A DNA stretch of 64,000 nt from CALHVX01 sp964640725. GTDB taxonomy: Bacteria > Pseudomonadota > Gammaproteobacteria > Pseudomonadales > Azotimanducaceae. Both the position numbers and the translations under genes were made by a program. The notes under the pieces are model-generated. The model saw only the letters and a program-made list of their open reading frames with translations. It was not told where the DNA came from and did not search any database. The stretch spans positions 186,001 through 250,000 of the forward strand of contig CAZXIJ010000001.1 in NCBI GenBank assembly GCA_964640725.1, written 5' to 3'. Shown in pieces: positions 42,566-51,784 of this stretch (position 1 is the stretch's first letter; the number at the start of each line of letters is the position of its first letter).

Positions 42566-45034
42566 GTGAGGGAGCGTCCGCGCCAGCGCGCTGACCTCCG
42601 GCCCGGATCCGTCAGGGTCCTGGGCACTGCCCTGTTTCTGCTACTCGTCGCGGCGGCCAGCGCCGCCCAGGAAAACGATCGCTATCGCGTGCTGGTCGAC
42701 TCGAGCCAGTCCATCGCCAACCCCCAGCAAGCGCTGGCCGCGCTGCAGCAGCAGCCAGCGCCCAGCATGAGCAAGACCCGCGCGCCGCTCTACCTTTCGG
42801 AAGGCGCCAGCGCCCAGCCCATGTGGATCGAAACGCCGATTCCCGCGGGTACCCGCCGCATCACCATCGTCAGCGGCTGGGTCGAGCGCTTTGAAGCCCA
42901 CGTTGTCAGCGGCGGACAGGTGGTCCAGAGCTCCGTGGGCGGCACCCGGGAGCCCGCCGGCAAGCGCGCCGTCGCCGATCTGCGCCTGGTGGTTCGCGTA
43001 CCGCCCGACGAGCGGCCCCGCAGCCTGTTGCTCCGGCACGAGTCAGAGCTAAGCCAGGCGGTGTACCCCCTGCAGTTCTTCACCATCGCCGAGTACAGCC
43101 GGGACGCGATGCTGCTGCATCTCCGGCACGGCATTTTCTACGGCCTCATGCTGCTGGCCTGTGCCTTTACCGGCGTGATCTGGTTCGCGACCCGCGACCG
43201 CAGCTATCTGTACATGAACGGCTACGTCACTTCGATCACCGCAGTGCTGGCCAGCCTGGACGGCTCTCTGGCCACCTATCTGCTGCCGTCATCGCCCAAT
43301 CTGTCGACGGCCCTGGCATCGATCCTGGTAGGGCTCACCATCGGCTTCAGCCTGCTTTTCGGGCTGCGCTTTCTGAAACTGCACCACAGCCACCCTGAGC
43401 TGCGGGCCGCGGCTCGACTGATCGCGGTCACCGCCACCCTCTTCGGCGTCGCCATGTCGTTTTATCCAATTCGACCACTGCAGCTGATTTTGCTTGGCCT
43501 GTTGGCCCTGGCGATTGCCATAAACATCTGGCTCGCCGTGACGGCGCTCCGCAACAAGCGCAGCATGGCCCCGTACTTCGTCGTCGCAAGAATTCCCGTG
43601 GTGCTGGGAGTCAGCGCGCTGGCACTCGCGACTGCCGGCTGGCGGGCCACGACGCTCGCCAACGACATGCTGCTGGCTGTTGTGAGTTTCGAGATCCTGG
43701 TCCTGACCTTCGCCATGGCCCGGGGGTTCGCGCAGGAACAACAGGTCCGCGAAGCGGCGGTGGCCAAGTCCCGACGCCTGGGCGTCCGGATCAGCCGGCT
43801 GCAGGCCATCACCGACGAAGCCAGCGAGCTGCGCAAGGTGCAGCGCGACATTCAGGACGCGCAGCGGCTGCGTACCGTCAGCCAGATGGCGAGCGGCATC
43901 GCGCACGATTTCAACAATATCTTCACTTCCGTCATGGGGTTTTCGGAGCTCCTGCGGCTGGAGGCTGTGCTGGACAACCCGGCTCAGCGCGACGGCTTCA
44001 TCCGTCAGATTAACGAAGCCGGGCATCGGGGCAGCGACCTGGTGCAGCAACTGCTGATCTACAGCCGCAGCACCAAGCCCGAGTTGACCCGCTCGGACCT
44101 GGTCGAAGTCATCCGCTCCGGCGCGGAACTCGCGCAGCACGTGCTGGCCCCCGATCAGCGTATCGAGCTGTCCTTGTCAGAAGAGCCACACTACGCCGTC
44201 GTCGACCAGCACCAGATTCAGCAGGTGCTGGTCAACCTCATCCGCAATGCCAGCGAGGCAATGACCGCCGCGGGCGCCATAGAGATCGCCCTTGCCCGGG
44301 ACACGCAGCCACCGCACACCTGCGCCAGCTGCGTGGCGACCTTCAGCGGCGAGCGTCTCGTGCTCTCCGTCATGGATAACGGTCACGGCCTGAAAGAGCC
44401 CCCTCAGGAACTGTTCACGCCGTTCTACACCAGCAAGGAAATCGGCACTGGCAGCGGGCTGGGGCTATCCGTCGTTGACGGCATCGTGCACGAACATGGC
44501 GGGCATCTGCTGATGGGCAACCGCCCCGGAGGCGGCACTAGGGTCGATGTGTTCCTGCCGGAGAGCGGCAGCATGGACGAACGCATCGATCCCCAGGCGC
44601 CGCTGCTGTATCTCGAGCAGCGCGGAACGCCCAGTCCGGCCCTGGCCAAGCTGCAGCGCTACTACCCCGTGGTAGAGGCTCAGAAACCGGCAGAGGCGCA
44701 AACCCTGTTTCTCGACAGCCCCAACGCTTTCGCGGCGCTCGTGATTGAAGTCAGCGAGGATCAGGGCGAGTGGATCGATCTCGCAAGCCAGGCTCGCAGC
44801 GCCAACCCCGGCATCCCGATTCTCTTTCTGACCCTGGCGCCGACGGGCCTCGGCGCGGCACCGCCCGGGGGCCCGGGCCAGGACGCCAGCCTGACAGTGG
44901 TGCTCGACCAGCGGCGGGAGCTTGATTCGCTGCTCACGGTGGTGGAGCGCCTGATCCACCCGCCCGCGCGAAACGAACACAACATTCAATCCCTGCGCTC
45001 CGCGCTGCGCCGGCTGCAGAAGCAGGAGCACTGA
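42566..45034 (+). CDS. 7TMR-DISM sensor histidine kinase with degenerate receiver-like domain
   Basis: An 822-aa sensor kinase. Order: signal sequence (about 1-34), a periplasmic beta-rich 7TMR-DISM extracellular domain (about 45-170), seven membrane helices (about 184-388), a phosphoacceptor helix with H447 in ASGIAHDFNNIF, and a HATPase with NLIRNASEAM, DNGHGL, GSGLGLSVV. The last 120 residues have receiver-like secondary structure (FAALVIEVSED, GIPILFLTLAP, SLTVVLDQRRELDSLLTVV) but no clear phosphoacceptor Asp. GTG start, six bases after rhlB. The signal is unknown. Confidence 0.86.
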   Translation: MRERPRQRADLRPGSVRVLGTALFLLLVAAASAAQENDRYRVLVDSSQSIANPQQALAALQQQPAPSMSKTRAPLYLSEGASAQPMWIETPIPAGTRRITIVSGWVERFEAHVVSGGQVVQSSVGGTREPAGKRAVADLRLVVRVPPDERPRSLLLRHESELSQAVYPLQFFTIAEYSRDAMLLHLRHGIFYGLMLLACAFTGVIWFATRDRSYLYMNGYVTSITAVLASLDGSLATYLLPSSPNLSTALASILVGLTIGFSLLFGLRFLKLHHSHPELRAAARLIAVTATLFGVAMSFYPIRPLQLILLGLLALAIAINIWLAVTALRNKRSMAPYFVVARIPVVLGVSALALATAGWRATTLANDMLLAVVSFEILVLTFAMARGFAQEQQVREAAVAKSRRLGVRISRLQAITDEASELRKVQRDIQDAQRLRTVSQMASGIAHDFNNIFTSVMGFSELLRLEAVLDNPAQRDGFIRQINEAGHRGSDLVQQLLIYSRSTKPELTRSDLVEVIRSGAELAQHVLAPDQRIELSLSEEPHYAVVDQHQIQQVLVNLIRNASEAMTAAGAIEIALARDTQPPHTCASCVATFSGERLVLSVMDNGHGLKEPPQELFTPFYTSKEIGTGSGLGLSVVDGIVHEHGGHLLMGNRPGGGTRVDVFLPESGSMDERIDPQAPLLYLEQRGTPSPALAKLQRYYPVVEAQKPAEAQTLFLDSPNAFAALVIEVSEDQGEWIDLASQARSANPGIPILFLTLAPTGLGAAPPGGPGQDASLTVVLDQRRELDSLLTVVERLIHPPARNEHNIQSLRSALRRLQKQEH

Positions 45035-45097
45035 GGGCCCTCAAGCCTCGCGCGGCACAGCGTCGACCACCTCGCGGAAAGGCGCTAAGGTCCGCGC

Positions 45098-46189
45098 ATG
45101 AGTTACGAGCGCGCGAACATTGCCGCCATGACGGGCTACAGCTACGGCGAGCAGCCCGGCAGCAGCGACGTCATCAAGCTGAACACCAACGAAAACCCGC
45201 ACCCGCCGAGCCCGGCGGTGCAGGCCGCGCTGGATGCAATCGATGTATCGAGCCTGCGGGTGTACCCCTCCGCCATGGGGCACTCGCTGCGCGAAGCTGT
45301 CGCCAGGCACCACGGCGTCGCCCCGGAGCAGGTGGTGCTGACCCACGGTGGCGACGAAGCCCTGCGCCTGGCCATGACGACCTTTGTCGGCCCAGGCGAC
45401 GGGTTCGGCATGGCCGAGCCAAGCTACTCGCTCTATCCGGTCCTGGCCCAGGTTCAGGATGCGCGGATCTTGCGCGTACCCCTCGATGCCGCCTGGCGTT
45501 TGCCGGACGATGCGGCCAGCCAGCTCAACCGCCACGGCGCGCGGCTCACTTGCCTGGTCAACCCACATGCGCCCTCGGGGGTGCTGCAGCCGGCGGAGCC
45601 GCTGGGCACTCTGGCCCGCGCCCTGGACGGCGTGCTGCTGCTGGACGAGGCCTACGCCGATTTCATCGCGCCGGAACAGGGCTACGACGCTGTGGCGCTG
45701 CTCAAGCGCTGCGACAACCTCCTGATCCTGCGCACCTTCAGCAAAGGCTACAGCCTGGCCGGTCTGCGGCTCGGCTATCTGCTCGGCAACGAGGCGCTGA
45801 TCGATCCGATCGCGAGCAAGACCCGGGACAGCTACAACATCGATGGCCTGAGCCAGGCACTGGGCACGGCGTCGATCGGCGACCAGGCATACGCGCAGCA
45901 GGTCTGGGCCCGGGTCCGGCAGGATCGCGATGCCCTGCGCGCCGGGCTCGGCCAGCTGGGTTTCACGATCGATCCGTCACAGACCAATTTCTTGCTGGCG
46001 CAGGTGCCCGGCGGACAGGCAGCCACCGCCCGGCAGCTATTCGACAGACTGCGGGACCTGCAGATTTTCGTGCGCTACTTCGACGACGAGCGCCTGGCCA
46101 ACAAGCTGCGCATCAGCGTCGGCACCGCTGATCAAAACCAGCGCCTGATCGCTGCCCTGCAGCAGTTGCTCGGGGAGTCCGCAGTGTGA
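45098..46189 (+). CDS. hisC: Histidinol-phosphate aminotransferase
   Basis: A 363-aa class II PLP aminotransferase: NTNENPHPPSPAV, THGGDEALRLA, NPHAPSG, LLDEAYADF, the PLP lysine in RTFSKGYSLAGLRLGY, and the C-terminal LRISVGTADQN. HisC transaminates imidazole acetol phosphate in histidine synthesis. It stands apart from other his genes. It overlaps the cupin gene by four bases (GTGA). Confidence 0.92.
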   Translation: MSYERANIAAMTGYSYGEQPGSSDVIKLNTNENPHPPSPAVQAALDAIDVSSLRVYPSAMGHSLREAVARHHGVAPEQVVLTHGGDEALRLAMTTFVGPGDGFGMAEPSYSLYPVLAQVQDARILRVPLDAAWRLPDDAASQLNRHGARLTCLVNPHAPSGVLQPAEPLGTLARALDGVLLLDEAYADFIAPEQGYDAVALLKRCDNLLILRTFSKGYSLAGLRLGYLLGNEALIDPIASKTRDSYNIDGLSQALGTASIGDQAYAQQVWARVRQDRDALRAGLGQLGFTIDPSQTNFLLAQVPGGQAATARQLFDRLRDLQIFVRYFDDERLANKLRISVGTADQNQRLIAALQQLLGESAV

Positions 46190-46677
46190 GCGATCAGGAC
46201 CCACCGGTGCCCTGCCTGCTGCACGCCGCAGACATCGCGGCCCTGCCGGAGCAGCGCCACCAGCATCAGTTCAACGACAACGCGATCCGCATGACGCGGT
46301 CCATTGGCGATCTGCTCGGGCTGAGCGCGCTCGGCGTCCATCTGGTCCGCCTTGAGCCCGGCCGCGACAGCACCCAGTACCACAGCCACGAAACGGACGA
46401 GGAGTTCCTGTACGTGCTCGCCGGGCGCGGGCGCGCGGACATCGGCGAGCAGCAGGTCGAGGTCGGCCCCGGCGACTTCATGGCGTTTCCCGCCGGCAGC
46501 CCGGCCCATCTGTTGCACAACCCCTTCGACGAGGACCTGGTCTACCTCATGGGCGGCGACCGCAATCCCAGCGACCTGGTGCACTACCCACGCATCGGCC
46601 GCAGCATGATCAAATCCAGCGGCGGCCGGCGCACGCTGCTGACGGAGCAGCTGGAACCGGTGCAGGAGCCGCGCTGA
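46186..46677 (+). CDS. Cupin-domain protein
   Basis: A 163-aa single-domain cupin. Metal-binding motif 1 is YHSHETDEEFLYVLAGRG and motif 2 is PGDFMAFPAGSPAHLLHNP. Small cupins bind a metal and act as enzymes or sensors; the substrate is not clear. GTG start coupled to hisC. The rhomboid gene follows by one base. Confidence 0.85.
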   Translation: MSDQDPPVPCLLHAADIAALPEQRHQHQFNDNAIRMTRSIGDLLGLSALGVHLVRLEPGRDSTQYHSHETDEEFLYVLAGRGRADIGEQQVEVGPGDFMAFPAGSPAHLLHNPFDEDLVYLMGGDRNPSDLVHYPRIGRSMIKSSGGRRTLLTEQLEPVQEPR

Positions 46678-46678
46678 C

Positions 46679-47437
46679 GTGTTTCCCCTACGCGACGAAA
46701 ACCCTTCGGTGCACGTGCCCTACGCGACCTACACGATCATCGGGCTGAACCTGCTGGTGTGGGCCTTGCTGCAGGGCTTCGGCACCGACCCCGCGCTACC
46801 GCAATCCCTGTGCACCCACGCGCTGATCCCGGGCGATCTGCTGGGCGGCGCGGCGGGCGCCGTGATTCCCGTCAGCCAGGAGCTGGCGTGCCAGCTTGAC
46901 GGCGAAGCCTCGGCGCAGACCATTTTCACATCAATGTTCATGCACGGCGGCTGGTTTCACCTGATCGGCAACCTGTGGTTCCTGTGGATCTTTGGCGACA
47001 ATGTCGAGGACGTGATGGGGCCCGGTCGCTTCGTCGCCTTCTACCTGCTGAGCGGGCTCGCAGCGGCCGGCGCCCAGGTGCTGACGGACCCGGCCAGCGC
47101 TATCCCCATGGTCGGCGCGTCCGGCGCAATCGGCGGCGTGATGGGCGGCTACGCACTGATGTTTCCCAAAACCCGCATCCACACACTGATCTTTCTGGGC
47201 TTTTTCATCACGACGCTATCCGTGCCGGCCTTCGTCATGCTGGGCTACTGGTTTGCCCTGCAGCTGCTGCAAGGCGTGCCGAGCCTGGGCAGCAGCGGCG
47301 GCGGGGTTGCGTTCTGGGCCCACATCGGCGGTTTTCTGGCCGGCGTTGCGCTGATCAAACTGTTCGCGCGCCGGGACTATCTGGGCGCGCACCTGGCGCA
47401 GCCCCGCCGCAGCAACGCTCGGCACCGGCTGCTCTGA
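46679..47437 (+). CDS. Rhomboid-family intramembrane serine protease
   Basis: A 252-aa rhomboid protease. The catalytic Ser is S148 in VGASGAIGGVMGGY and the catalytic His is H215 in FWAHIGGFLAG. HGGWFHLIGNLWFLWIFGDNVED is the typical L1/helix-2 signature. About six helices. Rhomboids cut membrane proteins within the bilayer; the substrate is unknown. GTG start, one base after the cupin stop. Confidence 0.93.
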   Translation: MFPLRDENPSVHVPYATYTIIGLNLLVWALLQGFGTDPALPQSLCTHALIPGDLLGGAAGAVIPVSQELACQLDGEASAQTIFTSMFMHGGWFHLIGNLWFLWIFGDNVEDVMGPGRFVAFYLLSGLAAAGAQVLTDPASAIPMVGASGAIGGVMGGYALMFPKTRIHTLIFLGFFITTLSVPAFVMLGYWFALQLLQGVPSLGSSGGGVAFWAHIGGFLAGVALIKLFARRDYLGAHLAQPRRSNARHRLL

Positions 47438-47488
47438 AACGTCGGCCCGGCACCACCGATCCAATCAATCTCACCCGAGGACTTTGCC

Positions 47489-48394
47489 ATGACCCGAATG
47501 CCAGCCATCAGCCTGGCCGCAGTGCCAGGACGCCGCGCCCCGATCATCGAAGCGGCGCGGGAGGCCGAGCGCCGCGGCTTCGCCGGCATCTATTGCCCCA
47601 GCCTGGGCGACAACCTGTCGCTGTGCCAGGCGATCGCGCAGGTCACCGACCGCATCGAGATCGGCACCAGCATCACGCCGATCTACACCCGCAACATTAC
47701 GGACTTTGCCAGCACCGCGGGCTTCATCCACGAGCTGTCAGGCGGGCGCTTTCGCTTTGGCATCGGGGTCAGCCACGAAGCCGCCATGAGCCGCATCGGT
47801 GTCACCCAGGGCAAACCCCTGGGCGATATGCGCGCCTTCGTCGCGGGCATGAACGCTGTGCCGCGGGTCGGCGAGCTGCCCCCCATGGTGCTGGCCACCC
47901 TGCGTCGCAAGATGATCGCGCTGGCCGGCGAGATCGGCGACGGCATGGTGTTCGCCAACGGCGCCCGGTCCCACATGACAGCGAGCCTTGCGGCCCTGCC
48001 CGACAGCGCGCGCGCAGACAGCGAGTTCTTTATCGGCAACATGGTGCCCACCTGCATCAGCGATGACAAAACTGCCGCCATGGCAGTCAACCGAAAGACC
48101 CTCAGCAGCTACGCGTTCTTGCCCAACTACCGCAATTACTGGCGCGAGGCCGGTTACGAGCAGGAAATGGCCGACGTCGAGGCGGCCATCGAAGCGAAGG
48201 ACTTCGACCGGGTGCCAACTTGCCTGTCGGACCGCTGGCTGGCGGACACCACATTGTTCGGTACCGCAAGCGAAGTGCGCGACGGTATCGAGGCCTGGTT
48301 TGATGCCGGGATCCGCACCCCCATCGTCGTGCCCTCCAGCGCCGCGGGCAATCAGCTCAAGGCCATCGAAGAGTGCTTCGCGCTCTTCGAGTAA
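47489..48394 (+). CDS. LLM-class (luciferase-like) flavin or F420 oxidoreductase
   Basis: A 301-aa TIM-barrel protein of the luciferase-like superfamily: EAEREAERRGFAGIYCPSLGDN-like N-terminus, RIEIGTSITPIYTRNITD, GRFRFGIGVSHE and GDGMVFANGA. Family members use FMN or F420. Nearby SDRs and CoA genes suggest a catabolic role, but nothing specific can be said. Confidence 0.85.
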   Translation: MTRMPAISLAAVPGRRAPIIEAAREAERRGFAGIYCPSLGDNLSLCQAIAQVTDRIEIGTSITPIYTRNITDFASTAGFIHELSGGRFRFGIGVSHEAAMSRIGVTQGKPLGDMRAFVAGMNAVPRVGELPPMVLATLRRKMIALAGEIGDGMVFANGARSHMTASLAALPDSARADSEFFIGNMVPTCISDDKTAAMAVNRKTLSSYAFLPNYRNYWREAGYEQEMADVEAAIEAKDFDRVPTCLSDRWLADTTLFGTASEVRDGIEAWFDAGIRTPIVVPSSAAGNQLKAIEECFALFE

Positions 48395-48401
48395 CGCGCC
48401 C

Positions 48402-48911
48402 GTGACTTGCCACCTCTGGATCATTCGCCACGCCAAGTCCTCCTGGTCTGACCCGGGCCAGGCCGACTTCGACCGGGGCCTGAATGCTCGCGGCGAGCGC
48501 GACGGGGAGCGCATGGCGGCAGAGCTGGCGCGCCGGCGTCACCCGCCGCAGTGGTTGCTGACCAGCACCGCGCGGCGAGCCCGGCGCACCAGCGAGTTTG
48601 TGCAGCAGGGCTTTCAGATCGCCGCTGACCAGGTCTGCCCCTACGACCACCTGTACCACGCCAGCGCCGACATCGTGCTGGCCCAGCTGCGGGAGACGCC
48701 GCCGGATTGCACCAGCGTGGCGCTGGTCGCCCACAACCCGGGGCTCACGGAATTCGCGAACCGGCTGGCGCCGGAGCCCTGGCTGCCGAACCTGCCGACC
48801 TTCGGCGTGGCGCACTTTACGGTGCCCGGCTACCCCGCCCTGAGCTTTGGTACCGGCACGCTCGTCGAGCTCCTGACGCCGAAGTCCCTGCGGGACGATC
48901 AACCCGGGTAG
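48402..48911 (+). CDS. SixA-like phosphohistidine phosphatase
   Basis: A 169-aa histidine-phosphatase fold protein. LWIIRHAKSSWSD holds the catalytic RHG-like motif (RHA), and VALVAHNPGLTEFANRL the second His. It is close to SixA, which removes phosphate from histidine kinases. GTG start at 48402, seven bases after the upstream stop. Relevant targets could be the two kinases in this window, but that is only a guess. Confidence 0.85.
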   Translation: MTCHLWIIRHAKSSWSDPGQADFDRGLNARGERDGERMAAELARRRHPPQWLLTSTARRARRTSEFVQQGFQIAADQVCPYDHLYHASADIVLAQLRETPPDCTSVALVAHNPGLTEFANRLAPEPWLPNLPTFGVAHFTVPGYPALSFGTGTLVELLTPKSLRDDQPG

Positions 48912-48968
48912 ACGCCACCGCTCCAAGCGGTAATCATTGCACCGCTTCAACCTCAAGAGATTCCCTGC

Positions 48969-49127
48969 ATGGGCTTCTTCAGTTTCCTTGTTCTGCTGGC
49001 CATCGCGTTCCTGGTCTGGCGTATCTCCGACCAGCTGCCCGACCTGGTGTTTCGCATCAGCGAAATCCAGCGCGACCTGGCCGATATTCGTCGCCAGCTC
49101 AACCAGGCGGACGACGACAGCGCCTAG
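48969..49127 (+). CDS. Small single-helix membrane protein with coiled-coil tail
   Basis: A 52-aa protein, too short to be found by most default settings. Residues 3-20 are hydrophobic (FFSFLVLLAIAFLVW). Residues 23-47 form an amphipathic helix with heptads (LPDLVFRISEIQRDLADIR). AAGAGA upstream of ATG 48969 is a good ribosome binding site. The stop lies nine bases before the next membrane gene (49137), so the two are probably translated from one transcript. Confidence 0.6.
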   Translation: MGFFSFLVLLAIAFLVWRISDQLPDLVFRISEIQRDLADIRRQLNQADDDSA

Positions 49128-49136
49128 ACCGAAGCG

Positions 49137-49904
49137 GTGAGGTCCCGGGGCCGGGATTGGCGTATCTGGCTAGGGCTCAGCCTGAGCGCCGGGTGGCTGC
49201 TGCTCGGCGCTGCTTACGTCAGCACCACCGTAGGCTGGACGCGGTTCGCATCCCTGCCGGCCGACAAGCTCGGGAGCTTCCTGGAAGGCGCCTTCGCGCC
49301 TCTGGCATTCCTGTGGCTGGTGATCGGCTACTTCCTGCAGCAGAAGGAGCTACAGCAAAACTCCCGAGCGCTGCAGGCCCAGGCCGTAGAGATCCAGCGC
49401 ACCGCCGAGCAGGCGGTGATTCAGTCCCGGCAGATGGCCGCCAGCGAGCTGCACGCACGCCAGGAAACGTTCCTGCGTATCGCCGAGAGCGTGCGGGAAC
49501 AGCTGGGCGCCATCAGCGGGTTGCTGTACGTATCCAGCCAGGGCAACGCCGGCAGCGGTGCGATCTCCCGGGAAGAAATGGCCCAGCTGTTTGCTCAGCT
49601 ATCGGCGGGCGATGACGCGCTGTTCTCCCGTCGCTTGCTGCAGCTGTCGATCGAGCTGGAGGACAGCGACAGCTTCGACCTCTTTTACGGCACGGCCATT
49701 CGGGCTCGGCATACGAACCATTTCATATTCGTGTTCGAGCGCCTGGTTCGTCGGGCCACCGAGCTCGATACGGAAGATATGATTCGCGACACTTTGCTCG
49801 CCAGCGGCCACGCCTTCATGTACAACATCGCCAAGCGGCATCAGGCCGATGCTCCGGAAGGCTGGCGTAACCACACCGAGACCGGCATCCACTTCAACCT
49901 CTAG
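49137..49904 (+). CDS. Membrane protein with coiled coil, unknown function
   Basis: A 255-aa protein with two membrane helices (about 10-30 and 48-66), a cytoplasmic or periplasmic coiled coil (about 67-125, QQKELQQNSRALQAQAVEIQ and onward) and a C-terminal globular part of about 130 residues (FSRRLLQLSIELEDSDSFDLF, then HFIFVFERLVRRATELD). I do not recognise the family. GTG start after a gap of nine bases from the 52-aa gene. The pair may be a membrane scaffold or sensor. Confidence 0.68.
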   Translation: MRSRGRDWRIWLGLSLSAGWLLLGAAYVSTTVGWTRFASLPADKLGSFLEGAFAPLAFLWLVIGYFLQQKELQQNSRALQAQAVEIQRTAEQAVIQSRQMAASELHARQETFLRIAESVREQLGAISGLLYVSSQGNAGSGAISREEMAQLFAQLSAGDDALFSRRLLQLSIELEDSDSFDLFYGTAIRARHTNHFIFVFERLVRRATELDTEDMIRDTLLASGHAFMYNIAKRHQADAPEGWRNHTETGIHFNL

Positions 49905-49937
49905 CGACCTGCCATTCCAGTCAAGGAGCGCACTGCC

Positions 49938-50855
49938 ATGGCCCGAACCCGAAACCAACACTACCGGCTGCTGGCCATTTGCGCGGCCGCGGTGCTGCTG
50001 GCCCTGCTGGCCAACAGCGCTCAGGGCGCGCCGGCGATCGATGCCGACCGGTTCAAGGACACCAAGGTGACCAGCCAACCGGTCGCAGGCAACGTCCATA
50101 TGCTCACCGGTGCGGGCGGCAATATTGCTGCTTCGATTGGCGAGGACGGCACGCTGATCGTCGACAACCAGTTCGCGCCACTGGCCAAACGCATTCTGCG
50201 CGCCATCAACAAGATCGACGGCGACCAGCCGAAGCTGGTGGTCAACACGCACTATCACTTTGATCACACCGGCGGCAACGAGGCCTTCGGCACAGCAGGC
50301 ACCATCATCGCGCACGACAACGTGCGCGTGCGCCTGGCCGGAGATCCCGATCTGACCCGGGCTGCCATGCCGACGGTCACCTACGACGACGACCTGCGCC
50401 TGCACTTCAACGGCGACGCCATCGACCTCATTCACCTGCCGGCCGGCCATACGGACGGCGACTCCGTCGTCTGGTTTCGGGGCGCAAACGTGATTCACAT
50501 GGGCGACCACTACTTCCGGGATACCTTTCCCTTTGTCGACCTGGATTCCGGGGGCAGCGTCGAGGGCTACATTGCCAACCTGGAAACGATCGTGCGCCTG
50601 GTCCCGGACGATATCCAGGTGATTCCCGGGCACGGCACCCTCGCGAGCCTTCCGGACCTCGCGCGGACCCTCGACATGATGCGCCGCACGAACCAGATCG
50701 TGCGCAAGGCGCTGGCAGATGGCCAGAACGCTGACGCCATGGTCACAGCAGGTCTCGGCGCGCAGTGGTCCAGCTGGGGCCAGGGCTTCATCAGTGAAGA
50801 GCGATGGATTCGCACCCTGATTCGCAGCGCTGGCGGCGTCGTCGCCACCCCGTGA
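49938..50855 (+). CDS. MBL-fold metallo-hydrolase (exported)
   Basis: A 305-aa metallo-beta-lactamase-fold protein. The signal sequence ends near ALLANSAQGAPA. Zinc ligands are in NTHYHFDHTGGNEAF (HxHxDH), LPAGHTDGDSVVWF, and NVIHMGDHYFRDTFPF; IPGHG comes late. It belongs to a periplasmic class often called quinoprotein relay or cyclase-like hydrolase. Substrate unknown. It overlaps the next gene by four bases (GTGA). Confidence 0.9.
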   Translation: MARTRNQHYRLLAICAAAVLLALLANSAQGAPAIDADRFKDTKVTSQPVAGNVHMLTGAGGNIAASIGEDGTLIVDNQFAPLAKRILRAINKIDGDQPKLVVNTHYHFDHTGGNEAFGTAGTIIAHDNVRVRLAGDPDLTRAAMPTVTYDDDLRLHFNGDAIDLIHLPAGHTDGDSVVWFRGANVIHMGDHYFRDTFPFVDLDSGGSVEGYIANLETIVRLVPDDIQVIPGHGTLASLPDLARTLDMMRRTNQIVRKALADGQNADAMVTAGLGAQWSSWGQGFISEERWIRTLIRSAGGVVATP

Positions 50856-51424
50856 GCGAAGACCTGCGGGAGCGTTGGCGAGCCGAGCAGCAGCGCGCCG
50901 TCGCAGCGAGCGACCCCATGGCGCCGCTGGTGTCGCTGGCCACCGTGGCTCGAACTGGCCAGCCGGAAGTCCGCACGCTGGTGCTGCGGTGGCTGAACGA
51001 TCAGCCCGCGCTGTTCGTGAACGCTACCAGCCCGAAGTGGGAAGCCATTACCGCCGAGCCGCGCGTTGCGCTCCTGGCCTACTGGCCCAGCCTGAAGATT
51101 CAGTATCGGCTCGACGGCACGGTGACACCGCTGGCCGCAGAACCGGTCCAGCGCAGCTGGCGCATGCGCCCCCCGGTGCCCCGCAAACTTGATCAGCTGT
51201 ACGAATCGAAGGCGGCTCAGAGTAGCGTGCTGCCACCGAGCGAAGACCTTGCAAGCTGGCTCGCCGCCACCGACGAAGATCCGCAGGCCGTGCCCGCCAG
51301 CGCGACCGGGCTGCTCTTCGCAGCCGAGCGTATCGAACGGCTGGCCCTGCAGGACAACGCGCCCCACGACCGTGCCCAGGCCCGGGCCGCGCACCAGTGG
51401 CAACTGGAGCGCCTGATGCCCTAG
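50852..51424 (+). CDS. Pyridoxamine 5'-phosphate oxidase-related FMN-binding protein
   Basis: A 190-aa split-barrel flavoprotein: SDPMAPLVSLATVARTGQPEVRTLVLR and KWEAITAEPRVALLAYWPSLKIQYRLDG match the FMN-binding half of PdxH-like proteins; the typical PdxH C-terminus is missing. It could oxidise PNP/PMP or act on another substrate. GTG start overlapping the MBL stop. It is convergent with the STAS-like gene, with one base between stops. Confidence 0.83.
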   Translation: MSEDLRERWRAEQQRAVAASDPMAPLVSLATVARTGQPEVRTLVLRWLNDQPALFVNATSPKWEAITAEPRVALLAYWPSLKIQYRLDGTVTPLAAEPVQRSWRMRPPVPRKLDQLYESKAAQSSVLPPSEDLASWLAATDEDPQAVPASATGLLFAAERIERLALQDNAPHDRAQARAAHQWQLERLMP

Positions 51425-51784
51425 CTAGGGCGCGAGCCAGGCCGTGGCGTCGTCCAGCGCGTCGAACACGGCCCAGGGAAACGGCGCCTGTATCCGGCCC
51501 ACGATCATCACCACCAGCTGCCGCTGCAGCTCGTCCCGCACCAGGAAGGCGCGGCGCTGGCCTTGCATACGCTCGTACTGGTCCGTCAGCACGCTGTCGA
51601 CCTGCTTGGCGTCATCGTAGGTGTAGTGCTCGAACCGGGCCTCGCGCACATCCCAGATAATCGGGGCCTCCTGCGCTTCCGTCAGGGTTCGTGCAACCGC
51701 TTGCTCCACCTCTTCGGGCAGCAGGTCGCCGGTGACCCGGTTGATCACGATATTCGTTCCAGCCAGCCGTGATGTTTCGATCAT
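51425..51784 (-). CDS. SpoIIAA/STAS-like protein
   Basis: A 119-aa protein resembling SpoIIAA-like/STAS folds of proteobacteria: GDLLPEEVEQAVARTLTEAQ, PIIWDVREARFEHYTYDD, and FPWAVFDALDDATAWLAP, which is typical of the C-terminal edge. Function unknown, possibly acyl-lipid or signalling related. The ATG at 51784 overlaps the TetR stop in ATGA, so it may be regulated together with it. Confidence 0.7.
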   Translation of the reverse strand: MIETSRLAGTNIVINRVTGDLLPEEVEQAVARTLTEAQEAPIIWDVREARFEHYTYDDAKQVDSVLTDQYERMQGQRRAFLVRDELQRQLVVMIVGRIQAPFPWAVFDALDDATAWLAP

